This document shows positions 13,005-25,266 of a DNA stretch of 64,000 bases, one piece after another. The translations under genes were made by a program, and so were the position numbers. Location of the stretch: the NCBI GenBank assembly GCA_024291935.2, contig CM044321.1, positions 59,204,985-59,268,984 on the forward strand, in the 5' to 3' direction. How positions within the stretch are numbered: the first letter of the stretch is position 1; each line of letters opens with the position of its first letter. This DNA comes from Okapia johnstoni (taxonomy: Eukaryota; Chordata; Mammalia; Artiodactyla; Giraffidae). The notes under the pieces are model-generated. The model saw nothing but the letters and a program-made list of their open reading frames with translations, was not told the origin of the DNA and searched no databases.

Positions 13005-13317
13005 AATTGAGTGCTTATTGCATGTTCTAGGCACTTTCACATTTAGTTAAGCCTAACAAAAACCTTGGAGAAGGCAATGGCAACCCACTCCAGTACTTTT
13101 GCCTGGAGAATCCCATGGACGGAGGAGCCTGGTGGGCTGCAGTCCATGGGGTCACTAAGAGTCGGACACGACTGAGCGACTTCACTTTCACTTTTCCCTT
13201 TCATGCATTGGAGAAAGAAATGGCAACCCACTCCAGTGTTCTTGTGTGGATAATCCCAGGGACGATGGAGCCTGGTAGGCTGCCGTCTTTGAGGTCGCAC
13301 GTAGTCGGATGAGACTT

Positions 13318-13348
<31 letters not shown>

Positions 13349-13490
13349 AAAACCTATAAAATAATTATTGTGCCCATTTTGTAAATGAAATAAGTGAGGT
13401 ACAAGAGATTGAATATCTTGCCCAAGGTCACACTGCTGAGTAGGAAGAGGAGCTGGGAATGGATTATGGATCTGTCTGACTTAAGACCTT
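13005..13490 (+). mobile_element. MIR SINE interrupted by BOV-A2
   Basis: MIR-like text (a 'gtgcttattgcatgttctagg' type start, then a 'gcccaaggtcacactgctgag' type core) occurs left of 13055 and resumes after 13355. A younger BOV-A2 separates the halves. Confidence 0.6.
13055..13355 (+). mobile_element. BOV-A2 SINE with target-site duplication and AGC tail
   Basis: Dimeric BOV-A2 at 13066-13344 with an AGC tail of about nine units. It is flanked by perfect AACAAAAACCT copies at 13055-13065 and 13345-13355. Confidence 0.9.
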
Positions 13491-15732
13491 GTGTTCTTTC
13501 TGTGCTGACATGATTAGAGAAATAGATGTCAATTAAAAATAGTTTATAGAGGAAAACCCTTCTTTACACTCCTACTACTTTTCTGATTCTTTCCGACTAT
13601 TCTAAAAGCAGATTTTTTTCTTCCTTAGTTAATTTAGCTGTCTTTCAGCTGTGCTGAAGGTACACATTAAAGTTAAAGGAAAAAATGGAGATTTCAAGCT
13701 TGATAGGTGAGGGACTAGCCCATGGAATGACCCAGGATTTTCCTAATTTAAATGAAAAATTTTAAACTCTGTATCTTTGACAGAGCCTTTAGTTTATAGT
13801 CAAAAGTAACTTTGTGTGCTTAAGGCACACACACAAAATTATCAACTAAGCATTATAGCAATATGAGTTGTTTTTTCATACTAAGCCTTCACAATCTGAT
13901 GGTGATAGATCCACCCCTCCTTAAAAGCAGTGAAAACACTGGCAGAGATGGCCAAAATCAGCTATTTCAGAACCCTTGAAATTAGCCAAAGGTTTCCAAC
14001 AATCTGAGGAGTATTTATTCAAGAAAAACTGCTGAATCTCATTGAGCAGAGTTTGTGGCACTGCAACTTGAATTGCTCCCGTCTCTCTTTGTTCAGGTCT
14101 GCAGTAACCTTGAAAACCAGCAGGCTTGCAACCACTGAATGGGCAGGGCTTGTTTGGGGCGCCTCAAAAAAAAAAAAAAAAAAAAGGCCCATTCCCAAAG
14201 CATTGTCCCTATTTGACCTGTTGTCCAGCTCCCTGGAAAAGCCCTGTTTCATTGTTGTCACTTGACCTGACTGGAGCTCAGAACTTGATCTTCAGGAAAA
14301 CCCTGTCCTCAGGGCCTTTGTCGAAAACAATCAGTGGCAACTGATACTCACCTGCTGAGGGGTCGGTTGCAGCTGTGGAAATAAGAACCTGACCAAAAAC
14401 TTAAAAGGAAGATATGAGAATAAAATCTCCATAAAAGACTTTGAAAAGCTATTAGTATAGCCACTTCAGCTCTCCTGGCCCATCAGCAGAGACTCTTAAA
14501 GGTGGTAAATGTATTAAACATTCCTATTAAAAAGGTGGAGACTAACGGAAGGGAGAGGGGAGGAACATGATCCAGCTGTGTGCTCCCTACCACGCACTTG
14601 AGAGTCAAAGACACAAACAGGTTGAAAGTAAATGGATAAAAAAGATATAATGTGTAAATGGTAACCAACGGAGAACTGAAGTTGAACTAATATCACCTGA
14701 CCTAATATCAGATGATAGAGAATTTAAAGCGTTGTTATTGGACAGAAAGAGGGATGCATTATAATGATAATGAGGAAGCTATAACAGTTATAAACGTATG
14801 ACCTAATGGCAGAGCCCCAAAATGCATGAACCAAAAACTGACAAAATTGAAGGGTGATATGGAAATTTGAACAGTAATAGTGGGGGATTTCAATCACCCA
14901 TTTCAATATGGACAAAACAACTAGGAGGAAGATCATTGAGGAAATAGAAGAGTTGGCCAACTCTATAAACCAGTAAGACCCAAGAGACATCTATAGGACG
15001 CTCAATCAACATTCTCCAGAACAGACCATATTTGGGACCATAAAACAAACCTCAATAAATTTCAAAGGACTGAAATTATACAAACATGGGCTCTCTAAAG
15101 ATAGGGAAGTGACATAGGCAATTAATAGAAGAAAATTTTGGGAATTCACAAATATGTGGAAATTTTAAGTCTGCATGCTTCTAAATAATCTGAATCAAGA
15201 CAGGAATTACTAAGGAAACTATAAAGTACTTTGAAATGAAAGAAAAGGAAGCACAGTGACATAAGAAATGCAAGTAAAGCAGTGTTCAGAGCAAAATATT
15301 TAGCTGTACATGCCTATATTAAAAAAGAAGAAAGATCTCAAGTCAGTAACCTAATCTTTCATCCCAAGAAACTAGAAAAAGAACAAACTGACACCCAAGC
15401 AATAGAGGGGAAGAAATAAAGATTAGAGAAAAACAACACAGAAAAAAAATCAATGAAAACAAAAGTGGCCCTTTTGAAAAGATCAGCAAAATTTTGCAAA
15501 TCTTTAGCTAGAATGACCAAGAAAAAGAAAATTAAAATTACTGTATATCAGTAAAATCAGAAATGAAAGACAGTGCACCATTACTTATAGAAATTAAAAA
15601 AGAAACATAAGGGAATACTGTGAACAACTATATACCAACAAAGTAGATAATTTAGATGAACTAGTTAAACTCCTAGAAAGGCATAAACTACAAAAATGGA
15701 CTCAAGAAGAAATAGACAATTTGAACAGACCT

Positions 15733-15973
15733 ATAGCAGGTAAAGGGCTACCCAGGTGGCACTGGTGGTAAAGAATCACCTGCCAATGCAGAAGATGCAA
15801 GTGACATGGGTTTGATCCCTGGGTCGGGAAGATCCCCTGGAATAAGAAATGGCAGCCCACTCCGCTATTCTTGCCTGAATCCCATGGACAGAGGAGCCTG
15901 GAAGGCTACAGTCCATGGGGTCACAAAGAGTCCAACACAACTGAGTGACTGAGCACACATAGCAGGTGAAGGG
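15733..15973 (+). mobile_element. Bov-tA SINE with target-site duplication
   Basis: Sense Bov-tA at 15748-15958, flanked by ATAGCAGGTAAAGGG (15733-15747) and ATAGCAGGTGAAGGG (15959-15973). Confidence 0.87.
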
Positions 15974-16182
15974 GCTTCCCAGGTGGCGCTAATGGTGGAG
16001 AACCCACCTGCCAATGCAGACTTGGCAAATAGACGTGGACTTAATCCCTGGGTTGGGAAGATCCTCTGGAGGAGGGCATGGCAGCCCACTCCTGTGTTCT
16101 TGCTTGGAGAATCCCATGGACAGAGGAACCTTGCGGGCTATGGTCTATAAGGTCGTCAAGAGTTGGACACGACTGAAGCGAC

Positions 16183-16185
<3 letters not shown>
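15974..16185 (+). mobile_element. Bov-tA SINE running into an AC microsatellite
   Basis: Sense Bov-tA directly after the previous copy's right duplication. Its 3' end leads into the AC repeat that begins at 16186, and its last 57 bases are part of the tandem duplication described next. Confidence 0.82.
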
Positions 16186-16237
<52 letters not shown>

Positions 16238-16314
16238 CATTCCATAGAAAAAACCCAGTCCCTTGCGGGCTATGGTCTATAAGGTCGTCAAGAGTTGGAC
16301 ACGACTGAAGCGAC

Positions 16315-16410
<96 letters not shown>

Positions 16411-16436
16411 CCATTCCATAGAAAAAACCCAGTCCC
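16129..16436. repeat. Tandem duplication of SINE tail plus AC microsatellite
   Basis: A unit that starts CCTTGCGGGCTATGG, contains the SINE 3' end and an AC run, and ends AAAAAACCCAGTCCC occurs twice head to tail (16129-16260 and 16261-16436). The flanking unique parts are practically identical. The second unit's AC run is longer and split by a TT. Confidence 0.92.
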
Positions 16437-18849
16437 AGAGTGCTTCACTGGTAAAACCTAAACAAATTAATACCAATTCTTTACAAGCTTTTCTCCAAAA
16501 ATGGATAAAGAGAGACTACTTCTCAATTCCCTCTTTGAGGCCAGTATTACCCTCATACCAAAACCAGACAAAGCATGTCATAAGAAGACTGCAGACTATC
16601 CCTTATGAACAAAGATGCAGAAATTCTCAAAAAGTAACAAATCAAATCCAGGAGTGTGAAAAGGATTATACATCATGACCAAGTAGGATTTGTCCTAGGA
16701 ATATAAGGTTGGTTCAACATACTAAAATCACTTAATGTAATACACTGTTTCAGAAAAAAAAAAAGGCCCCAAGCCACATAATCATCTCAGTAGCCATAGG
16801 AAAAATATTCCAGAAAATACTCTTTTCAATGATTATAGACACTCAAAAAATTAGAAATAGAAAACTTTCTTGGTCTCTTAAAGGGCATCCATAAAAAATC
16901 CCCACAGCTAACATATTTCATATTTTTTATATATTGAAGTAAAGATATTTTAGATACATTGGATTAAATATATCACTGAGAATTTATTTTACGTATTTTT
17001 AATGTGGGTCCTAGAGGATTTTTAATTGCATTTGTGGCTCATATTTATGGGATGCATTTTATTTGTGTTTAACAGTGCAGTTCTGGACACGGGGCCTCTC
17101 AGATCTGAGTCCTCCTCCCTGCCCTGTAGGACTGGATTATGAGACGCAGGGCAGAGGGTTGGGGGTCTGGGGTGAAGCAGCAGCAGCCAGGAGGATGAAG
17201 GGGCCTCTTAAATGCAGCTTTTCTCTGAGCACATGGGTTTGCTTTATTCACAGCTCTATCCTCAGTGCCTCGGGTAGTCAAATTGGTAACAGAATCAGTT
17301 TCAATAAGAGGATAGTATTTATTACTAAATGGTTATTTATTCAGCATCTGATCTTTGCTGTAGGTACCTAAACTCTAAAAAATGAGAATAGTGCAGTTTA
17401 GTGAGCACAGACGTGGCGTTTGATGAGCATCCAGCCGTGAGATGAGTGTACAGACACCTTGGAGGACTAAAGGAAACTAGACAGTGGTAGCTGCCGTTTA
17501 ACAAGATGTTTGTTGCTGCTGGGTGTTTTGATAGTACAAGGCAAAATCTTTGCCTAATAATTTTTTTTTCATATTTAGGGAGACTATATCTGATGTAAAA
17601 TTAACTGATTTCCAAATATTGGCACTTAATTCAAATTTTTTTTAAAATGCGTATCTCAAACAAAACCCGTCTATACACTGGATTTGGCCCAGAAGCCAAT
17701 GGAATATCTACCTGGTAAAGTGAATGTTTTCCTTTGAACTCTTAGGCATCAAAGCAAAGGACTCAACCTGTGCTACACACAGGAAGCCTTCCTCTCCAGA
17801 CCTCCTTATCTGTGTTATATCCTGTCTTAAGATCTCATAGTCCATGTGTTTCTTCTTCTCAGCAGGTGTTACATTTGCAGTCTACATTTGTGTGATTATT
17901 TGATTCAAGATATGTCTCTTCCATAGGACATCCAAACACTCCCCACGGGCAGGACCTGGGTCTGTTTTTACTAACCAGTAATTAGCAAATAAATGAATAA
18001 ATTGAGCAAGAGAGATGAATTTTGAAATGCATTCTGTATTTAAAGAGTACAGCATCTTGGAATTCTGTGTTGAAAGATTATGTCCAATAACAAGTTGTTT
18101 TATTGGCTCTATATGAGAAAAGATGACTTTTTTCCCCATTACATAGACATTTCACTGTTATCTGCACTAATATATCTTAAAGCATATTTCAGAGAACTCT
18201 GGCATTTGCAGCAGAACACATTAATGTCAGTATTTATTTGTATTTAGTAATTCCAGAGTTCTTATAGTCTGACATGTTAGGCTATAGCTAATCCTCTGGA
18301 CTTACTGCTCTTCCTGGGAAAAATAGAAACACTGCTTCCCTTGAATGGTTATTAAAAATATCTTTTTTAGATTTTGGATATTTGTAAAGTTTGATTATTT
18401 TAAGCTCTGGGAGGGAATGGGAAAGGTGGAGAACTGGCAGGCATCACTATAAGCAAAGTTTTCCATTGAAAAACAAACAAGAATCAATAATAATCTGCCA
18501 AGTTAAAGTTGAAATATTTATTGTCATACCAAAATAAAATAAAGGCTGTCTTGCTGAAAAACAGAGGTCACCTTTTCTCTGCCTTGAGACAGAATGAAGA
18601 AATGTGACGCTGGGGAAGTGAGAAACAGCAGGCGGGAGAGGGAGGGAGGGAGGACCACGACCTGCTGTCGTCTCCTGGAAATGTCGTTAACAGTGCTAAC
18701 CCTTATCCTTTACGTTTGTGTAAGCTGCAGAAAAGAAAGCCTTAAAAGAGTTCTTAAAATTGAATTTGTATGGTTCCATTTACGTAGCATTCTCAACATG
18801 ACAGCATTTTCAAGATGGAGAACGCCTTAGCGGTTGGCCAGGATTAGAG

Positions 18850-20560
18850 GTAGGGCAGACGGTTCTATCAGGTTTTGCTCTGTGTATCTTAAAGCTCTGT
18901 GTGTGTGTAACTGTAAACATTTAGGGTATCCTCCTGATCCTTCTATCGTTATGAAATGGCCTTCTTTATCCCTGGCCATATCTTTTGTCTGTTATTAACA
19001 GAGCCATTGTATCTCTTCTTTCATTAGTTTAGCATGATACCCACACTCCTTCTTCTTCCTTTTAATCAACGTGTGTCTTTATATATAAAATGTGTTTCTT
19101 ATACGGAGCATATAATTTTATCTTACTTGTTTATCTAGTCGGACAATTTCTGCCCTTTCGATGGAATGTCCGCTCCATTTACCTTGAATGTGATTATTGA
19201 TGTGCTTAGGTTTGAGTCTGTCATTTTGCTGTTTGTTTTCATCTGTTTCATCTGTTCTTTGTACTGCTTTAACTCCCTTTCTGCCTTCTTTTGAATTCAG
19301 TGCTTTTTATGATTCTGTTTCATCTCCATTGTTGTCTACCTTCAAGTGATGTTACACCATCCCACATATAGTACAAGAGACATAACGATGGTGTGTTTTC
19401 ATTTCTCCCTTCCTGGTCTTTATGCTATTATTGTCGTATATTTTATTTATGCATAGATTATAAACCCTGCTGCACTAAATTGTTATTTTTGTTTAGCCAG
19501 TGATCTTTAAAGAGGTTTAAATAATAAAAAAAGGTATTTACACCTGCAGTCACCATTACCAGTGTTCCTCATTCCTTTGTTTAGATTCATATTTTCCTGG
19601 GGTTTCCTATTCCTTCTAGCAGAACTTCCCTTAGCATTCCTTGTTGTGTGGGTCCGCTGATGATGATTTTTTCCAGCCTTTGTATGTCTGAAAGAATCTA
19701 CTGACCACCTCCACTTTTCAAGGGTATTTTCTCTGGTTTCATCATGTGTTCTTTTAGTATTTTAAAGACGTTTCTCCATTATCTTCTGCTTTACATTGTT
19801 TCCAATAAGAAATTTGCTCATTTTAAACTTTGTGCTTCAGTACGTAGTGTCATTGTTTTCTCTCTGCTTGTCAGATGTTTTCTTTATTACTGGTTTTGAA
19901 CTGTTGATTCTGGTGCATAGTTTTATTCCTCTTTCTTGTGCTTTGGGTTTTATTGAACTTCTTGAATGTTTAGGTTTATAGTTTTCATCAAGTTCAAAAA
20001 TGCTCTGCCGTACTTTCTCCAAGTTTCTTCTGTCTCACCCCTCTTCTCTTTCAGGAGCTCCAGTCACACATATGTTATTAGGATGCTTGAGCTTGTCCCA
20101 CAGTTTGCTAACATTTTATTTTTAGTTCTTTTTTTTTCCTCTGTTTTCATTTTAGATGGTTTCTATTGCTGTGTCTTCACATTCATTTACCTTTTCTTCT
20201 GCCATTAATTGCATCTGGTATATTTTTCATCTTAACTTGGGTCTTAAAAAAATCTTCTATGTATCTACTTTTTTAGTACATGAGGAATACTGTTTTTAAT
20301 TCTTTTGTCTCTACATTCTAACATCTGTATCGAACATCAGTACCCCCTCTCAGTAATTGACTTCTTTATTTTTTTTCTCATTGTGGGTCATATTTTTTGC
20401 TTCTTTGAATGCCTAGTAATATTTGATTAGACACCAGACATTGTGAATTTTACCTTTTTGCCAGATGAATGTATTTGTATTCCTATAAATAATCTCGAAC
20501 TTCATTCTGGGACATAGTGGAGATACTTGAAACAATTGATTCTCTTAGATCCTGCTTTTA
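18850..20560 (-). mobile_element. Antisense L1 remnant
   Basis: T-rich + strand text reads as the reverse complement of an old L1 (3' part of ORF2 and beyond). It includes the segment near GAGCTCCAGTCACACATATG (20054-20073), also typical of reversed L1. No intact frame. Confidence 0.55.
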
Positions 20561-21716
20561 GAATTCGTTTGGTGGGACTGGCAGCATTTTGTCACCGAGG
20601 CAAGACCCTTTGGAGTGCTGTACCCAGTGTCTTCTGAATTATAAGGTTCTCCAGTCTGCCTGGGAATAGGCCCAGTGCAGGGCCCATGTGAATCTGGGGC
20701 ACTGTTCCCTCTAATCTGTTTGGCTGGGTTTTCTCCTGCCCTTGGGTAGACCTGTGCGTGCACTGAGCAGTACTCCGTTGAATGTTCGAGCTCTGTACCC
20801 TTTGCAGGTCTCCGGGGTTTTCTCTGCTTGTAGCTCGCTCCTTTCCTGTGTGCTGACTTGGGAACTCGAGCCGTGGTGTCCTGAGAACTCTCCACTCCAC
20901 CTCTCCAGCTCAGGGAGTCCGCCATGCTTCAGCCGGGATCTCCCATTCTGCGCCGTGGCTTGGAAGCGCTATCACGGCAGTAAGCCGGGGTGACAGGGCT
21001 CCCCTCATTCGCTTCTCATCTCTGAGCTCACTCTCCTGCATTGCCTCATCCTTGGCGTACTGAAAATAGTTGTTTTGCCTATTTTTGTCTTTTTCATTTT
21101 TGTTTCTGGTCGTTAAATTGGGTTTCTTTTATTCCATTTGGTTGCAAATGAAAATCTCAAAATTAGGAGTTTTTTGTTGTTGTTTGTATATTTAATGTCA
21201 CTATTGAGAATAATGTTGTACTTAGGCCATTTATGCCTAAGCCAGTTTCTAAACACGTTTGCTGTGTTTAAGTTTATGAAGATCTGAAGTGGAATAAAGA
21301 GGGGACTGTAGAAAGTCAGCGTGACCATGAGTCCCTCTCCTTCCCCACAGCTCTCTGATTTACTCTTGGGCAGGTTATTGCTCCCTTGTTAATCAGGGTC
21401 CCTCGGTTCCTTCTGAAGAGAGATTCTTTCAATGGGTTTAAATACGCCACAGAAAATGTATGAGGATGCTATAAATAAAATTGTCATGGTTTTTATATTT
21501 TAATCCACATGATTTAAACTTTGACATTAAAATATTGTAGAGAAAGCAGTGAGAAGATTTAGCTCAGCAGATGTTAAAATGTCTTTTAAAGCTACAGTAA
21601 TTAAGATGTTGAAGTACTAATGCTGATACAGCCACAGACTCGTGGGTCAAAGTAGAGTGTTCATAAACAGACTTATAAATGTGTCTTAAACATTTAGCTT
21701 AGGTTATTCAGTGGAT

Positions 21717-21846
21717 GTGGAGGAGGTCGTGACAACCCACTCCAGTATTCTCGCCTGGAAAATCCCATGGAAGAGAAGCCATGGTGGGCTACATACAGTC
21801 CATGAGGGTCCCAAAGAGTCGGACATGACTGAAGCGACTTAGCATG
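21717..21846 (+). mobile_element. 5'-truncated Bov SINE
   Basis: Sense body of a BovA/Bov-tA SINE ending in GACTGAAGCGACTTAGCA. The head is missing. Confidence 0.75.
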
Positions 21847-22118
21847 TACGAACTCAGTAGATGATATGGAAACAACCAGACAACTCATTGCAAAAGTTAA
21901 AATTGGATATCTCCTCCTCTTAGTTTATAGGGGATGTATTCCAAATAGGTTAAATATAATTTAAAAGTATTAGAAGAAAATAAGGGCAATTCCAGTAGTC
22001 TTGAGGAAGAGAAGGACTTTCTAAGTATGACACAAAAGGAATAACCATGAAGGAGAATATTGATGAGATTACACAAAGATTTTTTATCTCCTAAGTGGCA
22101 AAATAATCATTAAAAACA

Positions 22119-22246
22119 GGGAGCTCCCTGGTGGCCTGCTGGTTAGGATTGGAGGCTTTCACTGCTCTGGCCCAGGTCAAATCCCTGGTCAGGGAACAGA
22201 TCCTGCAAGCTGCACCATGCAGCCCCTTCCCCTGCCCCCCAAAAAA
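22119..22246 (+). mobile_element. CHR-type SINE
   Basis: Starts GGGAGCTCCCTGGTGG and contains the internal promoter-like AAATCCCTGGTCAGGGAACA. This fits the tRNA-Glu-derived CHR SINEs of cetartiodactyls. Confidence 0.7.
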
Positions 22247-22454
22247 GTCACTAAAAACTGAGTTTATATCCTTACTGTATAAAGACTCCTAATAAGGTAG
22301 TAAAAGAAGTATAAATGTCCTACTAAAAAAAAGGGCAGAGAACGTGAGTTAGGTAATCATAATTAGGGGCAAAAAACAAATGTCTAGGAAATATTTATCT
22401 TTTAAATGTTCTATTTCATAATAATAGTAACAAAATAATTAAAGTAATAAAAGC

Positions 22455-22670
22455 TATCATTTATTATGGGTTTCTGTTTGTCTGAATATGTTAAGAGCTT
22501 TCAACAAATTAGCTCATCCGTTGGCTAATTTGTTGCCTTTGAAAGGCAGGTATATGTCCATCATCATTTTATAAATGTGACAACTGAGACAGGACATGAG
22601 GAAGCCTGCCTGAGGTGACAGAGCTGTCACGTGAGCCAGGGTTTAAGCTGGCCACCTGAGTCCTACTCCT
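22455..22670 (+). mobile_element. MIR SINE
   Basis: Recognised by the core around TTTTATAAATGTGACAACTGA and the 'ggtgacagagctg' segment. Ancient mammalian repeat just upstream of exon 2. Confidence 0.6.
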
Positions 22671-22878
22671 CATCACTTCTCCAAGAAGTGAATTAAAACT
22701 ACCTTAGATTCCACTGTACTCACAGAGAAATGGGTAATTTGCACAAGATCACACAGTTTATAAGCAATAGAACAGAGCTGAGTTTTAGAAAGAAAAATCA
22801 TATAAAGAGAAGAAGGAAAAAGAGCAAAGTGAGCAACAAAGCCGCTGTCTTCTAATTTTACAACATATTTCTTTCCAG

Positions 22879-22950
22879 AATATTTAAAGGATGCTTCAAA
22901 GAGAATGAAAAGTGGGCTTGTGTTTGTAAAACTGGCTAACCCGTGTTCAG
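22879..22950 (+). CDS. RNASEH2B: RNASEH2B exon 2
   Basis: A 72-bp exon (human c.65-136) bounded by TTCTTTCCAG and GTAAGTGCCC. It enters in phase with one base carried from exon 1 and reads [20 protein letters not shown] then PCS, ending with the first base of a Gly codon. This segment belongs to the N-terminal triple-barrel domain that packs against RNASEH2C. Substitutions relative to human are conservative. The upstream partner exon 1 is outside the window. Confidence 0.95.
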
Positions 22951-24034
22951 GTAAGTGCCCCTCTCCTCCTTTCTCCTCTGGTAACTTGAACATTTTTAAA
23001 ACGCTGTGGCTGAAAAGTGTGTACATTTATTTGTCTTCACGGGTTTTTTCTTCCTGTCTAGCTTTTAAGGTAAGACAATATTACATGATGACAAAAGCAA
23101 GCTAATGACATAACCAGTCTTCTAAGATAATTCACTTGACCTAAACATTTTTTTAAATTTCTTCGTAATTTTAATCCATAGAACTGTTTATTCATCAGAA
23201 ATGCTGGCAAAACAAAAAAGCATAGCATGTTTGATTTCTCTCTGAAAACAGATTAGTTTTCCTTGGCCTTTTAAAGCCAGCTTTTCTCAAAGTAGTTACC
23301 TAATGTAAGATTCCATTTATCTCATATTGTAAAGTAAAATAAATAACCCGAGGTTAAAAAAGGAACGGGGGAGGCTTTTACTGGACATGCCAAGATTTTG
23401 AATACTTTCATTTTTGGCTGTACTTACCTTATTTTGTTCGGACCAAAAAGTAGTATATATATATATATTTCCTGTCAAGTGGTGATTTTTTTTGCATTAA
23501 AAAGCATTGTATTTTGAGGAGATACACATTTTATTAGGAATAATTTTAACTCTACACCCAGTGTCTTATGATTTTTAGGCAAAAGTATTAAAATATCCAC
23601 GTATATAGTGATACTGATGACATTATTTATAAGATTTATAGGGTTATTCTTAATTTTATAAGGTTTTAAATAGCTATCTGATATTGAGCAGATTAGATCA
23701 TCCTCTTGGGGACTGTCATACACATCGGCAGGTGGTGCTGTCTTGTTACTGTTGTTGGAAGGACCCGTAAATAGAAGCAGCTAGAGAGGCAGAAATTCCA
23801 GTTTCCTTTTCCTCAAAATGAAATTGGATGTAATCGGTCAGCTATATTATTTGGAATTCCTTAGTATGCATAAATGTAAGATGAGGTGTGAAGTGTTTTT
23901 GCAAGAGAAGCCTTAGATAGCCAGTAAAGCATTTAACAAAGGTAAAGTACAAATAAAAGCCAGGCTTCCTGGAAAATTCTGAATGTCCATGGACAACACT
24001 TTGCTTTACTGACTGTGGAAAGATAAAGGCTAAA

Positions 24035-24240
24035 TTTTGCTGAGCACTAACTAATGTGCTGTGCTAGGAGCTTTATGTGTCCATATTCTCTGTTTAATCT
24101 TTAAAAAACTCTGGTGAGGCACTTCAGTATTGCTCCCATGTTACAGGTGTGGAAACACAGAAAGGGTGGTAGCGCTTCCCCAAGGGCACACGCCCAGATG
24201 TAGTTGAGATAGATTCAAACTCAGGGCCCCGACTGTGCTG
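24035..24240 (+). mobile_element. MIR SINE
   Basis: MIR text from 'ctgagcactaac' through 'gtgctaggagc' to 'ggaaacacagaaagg' and 'attcaaactcaggg', the standard MIR order. Confidence 0.7.
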
Positions 24241-24792
24241 TGTTTGGAAAGAAATTCCTGCTTCGAAGGGATTCATTCGGATGCATGCAGATGTGTGCAG
24301 TCCTCACTCCTTCTAATGGTCATTTTTGGGGGGGAATCTTAAGAAAGGGAAATTTTCATCTAGCTGGGCATGGCTCTCCTCACTCCTCACGGCTGAAAGT
24401 GTGCTGCTGTCATGGGCCCTGGCCTTCCTCCCGGGGGCCTCTCCTCTCGGGTGTGCGGACCCCATCTTGCCCCTCGGTGTGGGAGGCTGCAAACCCCCCC
24501 ACAGGCCAACTCAGTTCATCTGGCCGAGCCATTTGGGTTTGGGTGGCTTAGGAGTGATGGAGGACTCAATGAGAGGCTTTGGAGCAGTTAAGATAAATGA
24601 TTTGCCCTTTTGTATTTATTGGTCTAAGTTCAGTGAGGATTACAGAGTTGGGAAACAAGCATTTGTGTATAATAGCTACAAGCTTTCCTTGAAGTAACTT
24701 TGTATAGACTGTATATGTGTGTTTATGTTCATATTAGGGACATTCCTCAGAACTATTAGTCTTTTGAGTGTGTGTGTGTGTGTGTGAAAACA

Positions 24793-25266
24793 GACCATCT
24801 CAGTTCCCACTGTTTCATTCTTTGTGTTGCTTGGGCTGGGGTCGGGGGGTGCGTCCTGGGGTGGTTGAGACCATCTCAGTTCCCGCTGTCTCATTCTTTG
24901 TGTTGCTTGGGCTGGGGTCGGGGGGTGCGTCCTGGGGTGGTTGAGACCATCTCAGTTCCCGCTGTCTCATTCTTTGTGCTGCTTGGGCTGGGGTCGGGGG
25001 GTGCGTCCTGGGGTGGTTGAGACCATCTTAGTTCCCGCTGTCTCATTCTTTCGTTGCTTGGGCTGGGGTCGGGGGGTGCGTCCTGGGGTGGTTGAGACCA
25101 TCTCAGTTCCCGCTGTCTCATTCTTTCGTTGCTTGGGCTGGGGTCGGGGGGTGCATCCTGGGGTGGTTGAGACCATCTCAGTTCCCGCTGTCTCATTCTT
25201 TGTGTTGCTTGGGCTGGGGTCGGGGGGTGCGTCCTGGGGTGGTTGAGACCATCTCAGTTTCCTCTG
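24793..25266. repeat. G-rich 76-bp minisatellite, six units plus a partial
   Basis: Units start with GACCATCT at 24793, 24869, 24945, 25021, 25096, 25171 and (partial) 25247, giving lengths 76, 76, 76, 75, 75 and 76. Each carries GGGCTGGGGTCGGGGGGTGC and then CCTGGGGTGG. Units differ by only a few bases. The repeated proteins that can be translated from both strands are a by-product of the array. Confidence 0.96.

Larger units (their letters stand above)
14600..16960 (+). mobile_element. Old L1 remnant (ORF2 endonuclease and downstream), broken by SINEs
   Basis: Sense-strand text resembles L1 ORF2, including the GGGGATTTCAATCACCCA segment (14882-14899) of the endonuclease region and later segments rich in A. 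Many stops and indels are present. Two Bov-tA copies and a duplicated AC repeat interrupt it at 15733-16436. A possible 5' continuation from about 13880 is less clear. Confidence 0.65.
1..22878 (+). other. RNASEH2B: RNASEH2B intron 1 (3' part)
   Basis: About 22.9 kb of non-coding sequence up to the exon 2 acceptor. Its SINEs, L1 blocks, Tigger remnant, MIRs and microsatellites are listed separately. I see nothing assignable in 301-669, 2561-3125, 4609-7464, 7606-8640, 8680-11073 (apart from a MIR-like tail near 10920-11045), 11418-12174, 16960-18850, 20560-21716 or 22247-22454. Open frames here are short, lack conserved protein motifs, or are translated SINE or AC-repeat sequence. Confidence 0.75.

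Noticed and set aside
16041..16678. Frames with long Thr-His or Val-Cys runs.
   Set aside because: Read-through of AC/TG microsatellites and SINE tails.
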